From Anaerolineae bacterium (GTDB lineage Bacteria > Chloroflexota > Anaerolineae > JAAYZQ01), in contig JAFGIA010000191.1 in NCBI GenBank assembly GCA_016929795.1, positions 1-35,926 of the forward strand: a stretch of DNA of 35,926 bases, read 5' to 3'. Below are positions 30,495-35,926 of this stretch, piece by piece. The first letter of the stretch is position 1. Each line of letters opens with the position of its first letter. The notes beneath the pieces are model-generated. The model was not told the origin of the DNA. It ran no database searches and saw only the letters and a list, made by a program, of their open reading frames with translations. A program made the translations under genes and the position numbers.

Positions 30495-32198
30495 CTAGTC
30501 CTCCTGCTTGGTTCTGGCTTCTGTCGTTTTCAGCCGCGCGAGCGGCACACTCAAAATCACCGACGTGCCGGTGTGCGGCGGGGTGGAAGACGATTCGATA
30601 CTGAGTTGGCCGTCGATCAGGTCGGCACGCTCGCGCATGGTCAACAAGCCGATGCTGCCGGTTCGATCGTAGGCGGCTTCTACCGCGCCGGGGTCAAATC
30701 CACAGCCATTGTCTTCGATCACCACGCGTAGGTAGCCGTCATCCTGAGAGATGCGCAGCCACACGTCGCGCGCGTCCGCGTGCTTTTTCGCATTGTTCAC
30801 GGCTTCCTGGATAATGACAAACACGATAATGGCCGTCGAGTTGTTCAGTTCCGGCAGTCCTGGCGTTGCTTCCAGGTGTATGCCAAATGACTCACCCCCC
30901 TGCAACTGCTGCACGTACGTCTCGAGAGCCGGGATCAGGCCTTGCGTCTCGAGGATCAGGGGCCTGAGCTCAAAGAGGGCCAGGCGCGCTTGCTGGGTTG
31001 CCTGCCTGGTCAGGTCGCGCAGTGCCTGCAACTCTTCTCTGGCGGCATCTGGCTTGAGCTCGATCAAGCGTTCGAGGTGGTCGATGCCCATGGATATGGC
31101 CGACAGAAACTGCACGGTGCCGTCGTGCAGGTTTCGTGCCACCTGACGGCGCACGTTTTCCTGGGCCTGGATGATCCGATCTCGCTCGTCGCGCAGGCTC
31201 TGGTAGAGCTGGGCATTCTCGATGGCAATCGCCGCCTGATTGGCCGTGGTCGTCATCAGGCTCAGATCCTCGGAATCAAATCCGCCCTCGCTTCGTTTGT
31301 TCAATGCTTCGAGCACGCCGATGGTGTTACCGCGGATCTGGATGGGCGCGGCTACGATAGAGTTGGTGAGAAACCCGGTACGCGCATCTACCTTGGGGCT
31401 GAAACGCGCGTCGGCACGGGCATTGTTCACCACGACGGGCACGCCGTGCGATGCCACCCAACCGGCAATGCCCTCTGTCAGGCCTGTGCGTTGCTTACGG
31501 AGCAGTTCGCCCATCTCGCCGTGCGTATACTCGAACACCAGCTCCTTCGAGCTCTGGTCGATAAGCACCAGAGCGGAAGTGCTGGCGTCGAGAACGGCCG
31601 TTGCGAGCTGCATCGTGTCGTTGAGCACCTTGCCAAGATCAAAGGTCGAGGCCATCGACTGTGCTACCTGGTAAAAGAGGGTCAGTTGCCCCAGGCGCTC
31701 CTTGGTGAGCGACAGAGCGCCAGTCATGTTGATGGCCCGTCCCACTGCCATCAGAAACTGCGCCAGCATCGCACGCGGATTGCCCTCCGGCACGCGCTCA
31801 GCCTTGTAGGCGAGAGAGATCGTACCCACGACCCTGCCATCGTCGACAATGAGTGAATGAAGCGCAACTTCATCTGTGCCTGGCACCGCCTGGTGTGCCA
31901 GGTTGGCGGCTTTTTCCTCAGAGACCTTCCATGAGGCGGTGGTGATCCGCTGCTCAACGCTCGACTCCCAGCGGTCAAAATGAGCCGTCACTGCCGCAGA
32001 GAGCTTGCCCCGGCGTACATTTAGCGAGGGGCGGGCCAGGTAGCAGATAGATCCGGCCCGGGCGCCCAGATCGTTGATGGCGATAGACAATGCTTCTGAG
32101 GCGAGGCCAATAGGCTCTTGGTGAACCAGGAGCGCAGATAATCTTTCGACGGCGACTCGCGCGCCCACGCCAGTGGGCAATGTCTCTTCTTTGCTCAC
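30495..32198 (-). CDS. GAF-domain sensor histidine kinase (NarL-type, HisKA_3)
   Basis: 567 residues with no membrane segment, so cytoplasmic. An N-terminal GAF-like region (about 15-155) is weakly conserved. A clear GAF domain follows (about 186-330; GLTEGIAGWVASHG, IVAAPIQIRGNTIGVLEALN). The HisKA_3 helix comes next with the phospho-acceptor H358 in RRQVARNLHDGTVQF. The HATPase has the N box QEAVNNAKKHA, G1 EDNGCGFD and G2 GSIGLLTMRERADLIDG. It would autophosphorylate and pass phosphate to a NarL-type response regulator. None is encoded in the window, so its partner is elsewhere or missing. The start is GTG at 32198 with GAGGAAAC farther upstream than ideal. It follows the tandem-XRE gene by 70 bp and abuts the TPR gene. 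Confidence 0.92.
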   Translation of the reverse strand: MSKEETLPTGVGARVAVERLSALLVHQEPIGLASEALSIAINDLGARAGSICYLARPSLNVRRGKLSAAVTAHFDRWESSVEQRITTASWKVSEEKAANLAHQAVPGTDEVALHSLIVDDGRVVGTISLAYKAERVPEGNPRAMLAQFLMAVGRAINMTGALSLTKERLGQLTLFYQVAQSMASTFDLGKVLNDTMQLATAVLDASTSALVLIDQSSKELVFEYTHGEMGELLRKQRTGLTEGIAGWVASHGVPVVVNNARADARFSPKVDARTGFLTNSIVAAPIQIRGNTIGVLEALNKRSEGGFDSEDLSLMTTTANQAAIAIENAQLYQSLRDERDRIIQAQENVRRQVARNLHDGTVQFLSAISMGIDHLERLIELKPDAAREELQALRDLTRQATQQARLALFELRPLILETQGLIPALETYVQQLQGGESFGIHLEATPGLPELNNSTAIIVFVIIQEAVNNAKKHADARDVWLRISQDDGYLRVVIEDNGCGFDPGAVEAAYDRTGSIGLLTMRERADLIDGQLSIESSSTPPHTGTSVILSVPLARLKTTEARTKQED

Positions 32199-32268
32199 TT
32201 TTGTTCCGTTTCCTCGGCCAGGATCGGCAATTGACCTACGCCCTGGTGTGCCAGGCGCTGCTCGCCGG

Positions 32269-32949
32269 CTAGTAGGTGATGTCGAGCAGCGTCTCTGCGA
32301 TCTGCCGGAGGCTGTCGGCTTTCATCGCGCTCAGGAGCATCGCAATGCGCAGGTAGAGTGCGTTGGTGGGCCTGAGGACAAAGTCGCGCACATCGGCGGG
32401 CAGCTCTTCGAGACGCGCCAAGATCTCGCGTTCCTGCTGTGCCTTGCTCAGGAGCGGCGTCTCCTCGTCCACCAGGTCACCCAGCGCTTTGCCGCACCAC
32501 CCGGCTGCAATTTCGAGCGCGGCGAGGGGGATGTCGGCCTTGCCGCTCTCGAACTCGGGGATCGTCTCGGGTGTGCACGCCAACAAGCTGGCCGCTTCGG
32601 CGGTGGTGAGTCCTGAAGACGCCCGGCACTTGCGAAACTCAATTGCCACCATCTTGCGGCGAAGTGCCATGATCTGACCCATGGGCACCGCTTCTTGCCT
32701 TCCTGGTGCAGTTGAGCCATGCTCGTCGTCCCACAGGCTTGCCGGTGGCACGCCGAGCAGGTATGCAAGCGCCTCGATTTGTGGCAGCGAGAGGCCCAGC
32801 TCTCCCTGCTCGTACTGCGCGAACGCTTCCGGACTGCAACCGAGCAACTCTGCACATTCCCGCCGGCTGATGCCCGACCGGGTGCGTACTTGCTTGACCA
32901 GGATGCCAACGATCTTGTTGCGAATGGCGATCTGCTGTGACGCTGCCAT
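32269..32949 (-). CDS. Tandem XRE-type helix-turn-helix regulator
   Basis: 226 residues with two Cro/CI-type HTH domains. The first (about 10-72) includes RTRSGISRRECAELLGCSPE and a YEQGELGLSL recognition turn. The second (about 98-165) includes RKCRASSGLTTAEAASLLAC and FESGKADIPL. The C-terminal helical part (about 170-226) is DEETPLLSKAQQEREILARL and a Leu-rich end, perhaps for dimerisation. Two XRE domains in one chain could bind a long or bipartite operator. The start is the ATG at 32949 after GGAGG; a frame open to 33144 has no binding site. The promoter at 33011-33039 lies upstream. It probably regulates its own operon with the histidine kinase and TPR genes. The target is inference. 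Confidence 0.88.
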   Translation of the reverse strand: MAASQQIAIRNKIVGILVKQVRTRSGISRRECAELLGCSPEAFAQYEQGELGLSLPQIEALAYLLGVPPASLWDDEHGSTAPGRQEAVPMGQIMALRRKMVAIEFRKCRASSGLTTAEAASLLACTPETIPEFESGKADIPLAALEIAAGWCGKALGDLVDEETPLLSKAQQEREILARLEELPADVRDFVLRPTNALYLRIAMLLSAMKADSLRQIAETLLDITY

Positions 32950-33010
32950 TAGCCTTTGCCTCCGAAAAAAACAAGAAAAACGGAACAGGATACAAGATAG
33001 AACACGTGCC

Positions 33011-33039
33011 ATTATAACACAAACGGCGCAACTAGACAA
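33011..33039 (-). promoter_or_regulatory. Promoter of the XRE-kinase-TPR operon
   Basis: On the minus strand TTGTCT (33039-33034), 17 bp, perfect TATAAT (33016-33011), with TG before the -10. The start would be near 33004, about 55 nt before the ATG at 32949. Confidence 0.65.
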
Positions 33040-33086
33040 CCCGGCGAGGGGTTGCATCCAGGCGTACCGAGTCACTGAAACGCTGG

Positions 33087-33124
33087 CCGGCACCGGGCGC
33101 ACTGCCCAGTGCGCTCCGTGCCGG
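33087..33124 (-). terminator. Two-step hairpin after the penicillin-binding protein gene
   Basis: CCGGCAC (33087-33093) pairs with GTGCCGG (33118-33124). Inside it GCGCACT (33097-33103) pairs with AGTGCGC (33108-33114) around GCCC. It lies 38 bp after the gene's stop, and a weak GTTTC follows on the minus strand. It should separate this gene from the XRE operon. Confidence 0.55.
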
Positions 33125-33162
33125 TCGGTGTCCTGGCGACTCAACGCAGTGATAACAGGGGG

Positions 33163-35926
33163 CTAGGGTTCTATCGTCGCCGTCGGCGTGATTTCGGGGG
33201 TCCAGGTGGGGGTGGGTGGCTCCGCAGTCGGGGTCCAGGTAGGAGTGGGTGGCTCCGCAGTCGGGGTCCAGGTAGGGGTGGGTGGCTCCGCAGTCGGGGT
33301 CCAGGTGGGGGTGGGTGGCTCCGCAGTCGGGATCCAGGTAGGGGTGGCGCTCGGCAGTGGCGTGATCGTGGGTGCGGCGGTCGGAGTCCAGGTCGGTGTG
33401 AGCGTCGAGGTGGGCAGTGCATTCTGTACAATCACCCACGTGCGCGCCTCGACGGCGTTCCCCGCCTGGTCGAACACCAGCACGCGCAGCGTATAGTCTC
33501 GGTTGTCGAGCGGCAAGACATTCCACACCGCGAGCAGCCCGCCATCTACCGCCGCGTACACCGGCCCGGAGACGTGGCCCCAACCAATAGGGTCGCGGCC
33601 CTCTCCGTACTCGACGACATAGTAGTCAAAACCCGGCACGTTTGTGCGGCCCGAGATATACACCTCGCCGCCTACCGTCTCGCCAGGTAGTGGCTGCAAG
33701 ATGGCGACGTCGGAGGGTCCGGTATGCACCGGGCAGGGCTCGGTGGGTGGCTGTGGGATGTTGTGTTGCTGTGCCCAGCGCTGACCTTCTTCGCCTGGCA
33801 GCACGTAAAAATAGCGTCGCTCCACGACGTGCTCAGGGCAGTACTCTGTGGCCAGTGCGCCGGTGCTGATGTCGATCGGTACGAATTGGTAAAAGTCAAA
33901 CTCGGGGCCGAGCGGTGGCTGGCCGGCGGCAAAGATCTCGACGCGCTGCCTATCGGATGGCGTCGCCTCGCTTGGCTGTGCCCCAGAGTCGACGCTGATG
34001 ACGTACTCCTCGATGCCGTCGGGCCGGGCGAATTGCTCGGCGGGCCTGCCGGCAAGTGCGCGCTCCATCACGTTGTGCCAGATGGGCCCGGCGCCACGGG
34101 CGCCCGAGACATTCTGCATCGGCGTGTTGTCGGCGTTGCCCACCCACACGCCTGTGACGAGGCCCGGCGTGTAGCCGATGGTCCACGCATCGCGATAGTC
34201 GTCGGTGGTGCCGGTCTTGGCGGCTGCCGGGCGCGACAGGCGGAGGACATTGTTCTCGCCGAACGACGGCGCGCGCGCTGCATTGTCGGCGAGAATGTCG
34301 GTGATCAGGTATGCATGCTGAGGGCTGACCACTTGCTGGCCAGGTGGCGGCTGGTATTCTTCAATGATGCGGCCCGACGAATCCTCGACGCGCAAGATGG
34401 CAACAGCAGGCACGCGCCTGCCGCCGTTCGCCAATGTGGCATAGGCGCCAGTCATTTCGAGGAGTGTTACCTCTCCACCGCCGAGGGTAAGGCTCAGGCC
34501 ATAGTCGGGCCGGTTGAGCGAGTCGATGCCCAGGCGGCGGGCTGTGTCGAGCATGGCCGGCAGGCCGACAAAATCGAGGGTCTTGACCGCCGGGATGTTG
34601 AGGGAGCGCGCGAGGGCCTCGCGCACCCGCACGGGGCCGTGCTCTGTGTCGTCATAGTTCTTGGGCACGTAGGGCCGGCCGAGATCATCTTGGAACTCGG
34701 TACGCACGTCCCAGATCAGGGTCGCCGGCGTCCATCCCTTTTCGAACGCGGTGATATAGGTCACCGGCTTGATCGACGAGCCTGGCTGGCGCGGCCGGAG
34801 CGCGACATTCACCTGCCCGTCGATGGACACGTCGTTAAAGTCGGCGCTGCCGAGCATAACGAGGATCTCGCCGGTTCCGGGGCGCATGGCGACGACGGCG
34901 GTGTTGGTAGCATGGCGATCGGCCAGAGTTTGCAGGTGGGCACGAACTTCTTCCTCAGCGATATTCTGGAGGTCGGCGTCGAGGGTTGTGTACACGCGCA
35001 GGCCACTGCGATAGATGACGTCGGCGCCATACTTTTGCTCCAGGAGTTGCTGGACCCAGGTGACAAAGTGGGGTGCGTCGGTGCGCACCCGGCGCGGCTC
35101 GAGCACCAGCTCTGCGACCAACGCGGCGTCGGCCTCCGCCTGTGTGATATACCCCGCCTCAACCATCAGGCGCAGCACAACACCCTGGCGGCGCTTGGCC
35201 CCTTCAAAGTTGCTGTAGGGGTCCCAGTAGGCGGGCGCTTGCGGCAGGCCGGCCAGGAAGGATGCCTGTGCCAGCGACAGGTCGCTGGCCGTGGTATTGA
35301 AATAGGTCTCGGCTGCCGCTTCGATGCCGTAAGCCAGGTTGCCATAGTTAATCTCGTTAAGATAGATCTCGAGGATGTCGCGCTTGGAATAGCGGCGTGT
35401 CACCTCGGAGGCAAGCACGGCCTCGCGCACCTTGCGCTGGAGCGATTGTTCGGTGCGCTCTTCGGGCGACAGGAGGACGAGGCGCACCAACTGCTGCGGG
35501 ATGGTGCTGGCGCCCGACACCACGCCGCCTGCCTCCACGTTCTGCAGGATGGCGCGTGCGATGCCGATCGGATCGACGCCCGGGTGCTGCCAGAAGCGCG
35601 GGTCCTCGGTGGCGACGGTGGCATTGACCAGGTAGGGAGAGATCTCCTGGTAGGGGATGAGGATGCGCCGCCCGCCGGTTGGATCGAGGATCTCGTGGAG
35701 CAGGTGCCCGTTGCGGTCAAAGATCTGGGTGCTGACAAAGGGCGCAGAGCGCCCGCGCAGTGCCTCGGCCGGGGGGAGATCGGAGGCAATGACCGCGTAG
35801 GCTCCGACAAAGAGGCAGGCCAGGATCATAAAGATGAACAGCACAGACAGCGACGAGATGACAACAACCTTGCCGGTGCCGGGGCCCTCTTTGGGGGCGG
35901 GAAGAGGGGGGGGGGGGACGCGTGGC
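33163..35926 (-). CDS. Class A penicillin-binding protein (PBP1A-type), N-terminus cut by window edge
   Basis: The frame is open from the TAG at 33163 to the window end (at least 920 codons), so the true start lies outside; the first visible residues are a Pro-rich cytoplasmic tail, then a membrane anchor (SVLFIFMILACLFVGAYAV). Glycosyltransferase motifs: ATEDPRFWQHPGVD, GASTIPQQLVRLVLL, EIYLNEINYGN and SLAQASFLAGLPQAP. Transpeptidase motifs: SSIK (Ser codon 34777-34779), SLN in ARSLNIPAVK and KTG in AAKTGTTDDYRDAW. It polymerises glycan strands and cross-links peptides outside the membrane. After the catalytic domains come an Ig-like segment (about 33480-33720) and a Thr/Pro/Trp stalk coded by 33-bp repeats. 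The stalk probably reaches into or beyond the envelope. It is the only cell-wall gene in the window. Whether it is PBP1A or 1C by strict phylogeny is open. Confidence 0.95.
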   Translation of the reverse strand, partial: PRVPPPPLPAPKEGPGTGKVVVISSLSVLFIFMILACLFVGAYAVIASDLPPAEALRGRSAPFVSTQIFDRNGHLLHEILDPTGGRRILIPYQEISPYLVNATVATEDPRFWQHPGVDPIGIARAILQNVEAGGVVSGASTIPQQLVRLVLLSPEERTEQSLQRKVREAVLASEVTRRYSKRDILEIYLNEINYGNLAYGIEAAAETYFNTTASDLSLAQASFLAGLPQAPAYWDPYSNFEGAKRRQGVVLRLMVEAGYITQAEADAALVAELVLEPRRVRTDAPHFVTWVQQLLEQKYGADVIYRSGLRVYTTLDADLQNIAEEEVRAHLQTLADRHATNTAVVAMRPGTGEILVMLGSADFNDVSIDGQVNVALRPRQPGSSIKPVTYITAFEKGWTPATLIWDVRTEFQDDLGRPYVPKNYDDTEHGPVRVREALARSLNIPAVKTLDFVGLPAMLDTARRLGIDSLNRPDYGLSLTLGGGEVTLLEMTGAYATLANGGRRVPAVAILRVEDSSGRIIEEYQPPPGQQVVSPQHAYLITDILADNAARAPSFGENNVLRLSRPAAAKTGTTDDYRDAWTIGYTPGLVTGVWVGNADNTPMQNVSGARGAGPIWHNVMERALAGRPAEQFARPDGIEEYVISVDSGAQPSEATPSDRQRVEIFAAGQPPLGPEFDFYQFVPIDISTGALATEYCPEHVVERRYFYVLPGEEGQRWAQQHNIPQPPTEPCPVHTGPSDVAILQPLPGETVGGEVYISGRTNVPGFDYYVVEYGEGRDPIGWGHVSGPVYAAVDGGLLAVWNVLPLDNRDYTLRVLVFDQAGNAVEARTWVIVQNALPTSTLTPTWTPTAAPTITPLPSATPTWIPTAEPPTPTWTPTAEPPTPTWTPTAEPPTPTWTPTAEPPTPTWTPEITPTATIEP
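33198..33347. repeat. 33-bp tandem repeats coding for the penicillin-binding protein stalk
   Basis: Four near-identical 33-bp units (33198-33230, 33231-33263, 33264-33296, 33297-33329) and a partial fifth. Each encodes 11 residues (PPTPTWTPTAE in rotation). The units differ at only a few bases, which suggests recent unequal exchange or slippage. Confidence 0.85.

Noticed and set aside
32950..33144. N-terminal extension of the tandem-XRE regulator
   Set aside because: It would pass through the promoter at 33011-33039 and is Cys/Trp/Arg-rich; the ATG at 32949 has GGAGG and starts right before the HTH domain.
33198..33347. Possible CRISPR array
   Set aside because: The 33-bp units are directly adjacent with no spacers and are in frame with the penicillin-binding protein; this is a coding minisatellite.

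Overview
The window is high-GC bacterial chromosome. It carries 28 protein genes that start and end inside it, plus one gene cut by each edge (30 in all). I see no rRNA, tRNA, transposase, prophage or CRISPR array. Several traits suggest a Chloroflexota bacterium (Anaerolineae/Caldilineae-like), though this is inference without a marker gene: Thr/Pro 'TPTWTPT' stalks on exported proteins, lamin-tail and DUF11 modules, an ABC-ATPase/LytTR fusion, a second EF-G paralogue, and a PduO-type adenosyltransferase. Promoters match the vegetative sigma consensus (TTGACA, 17 bp, TATAAT) closely, and most starts have AGGAGG-like ribosome binding sites.

Layout, left to right. The first 72 codons of the primary sigma factor (rpoD) run off the left edge, behind a long leader. 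Then come a Crp/Fnr regulator with a DUF3307 membrane protein, and a very large secreted protein with lamin-tail, DUF11 and two phospholipase-D modules. A five-gene minus-strand operon (11553 to 5567) follows: PfpI/DJ-1 protein, PduO-type cobalamin adenosyltransferase, endonuclease IV, an 818-aa TPR protein and a DEAD-box helicase. Divergent from it is a plus-strand run (11871 to 18469): a zinc-ribbon membrane protein with repeated OB-like domains, overlapping a TctA-like permease; an unrecognised protein; a SpoU methyltransferase; a coiled-coil/zinc-ribbon protein; and a YdjM-like membrane protein.

The most interesting block is 18491 to 22212, all on the minus strand. It has a LytTR DNA-binding protein fused to an ABC ATPase with damaged catalytic motifs, then a promoter preceded by two direct repeats 21 bp apart, then a 72-aa two-helix membrane protein and two paralogous ABC-2 permeases. 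No intact ABC ATPase lies in the window. This looks like a self-contained regulated export or membrane-stress unit in which the fused protein may act as regulator, sensor or non-canonical ATPase.

The right third holds housekeeping and signalling genes. A metallo-beta-lactamase hydrolase is followed by a thiolase. The yqeY-pgpH-ybeY operon (c-di-AMP hydrolysis and rRNA maturation) is divergent from an EF-G paralogue. A 27-bp perfect inverted repeat terminates EF-G and the convergent operon of tandem-XRE regulator, GAF histidine kinase and acidic-tailed TPR protein. Last is a class A penicillin-binding protein with a 33-bp repeat-encoded stalk; its N-terminus runs off the right edge.
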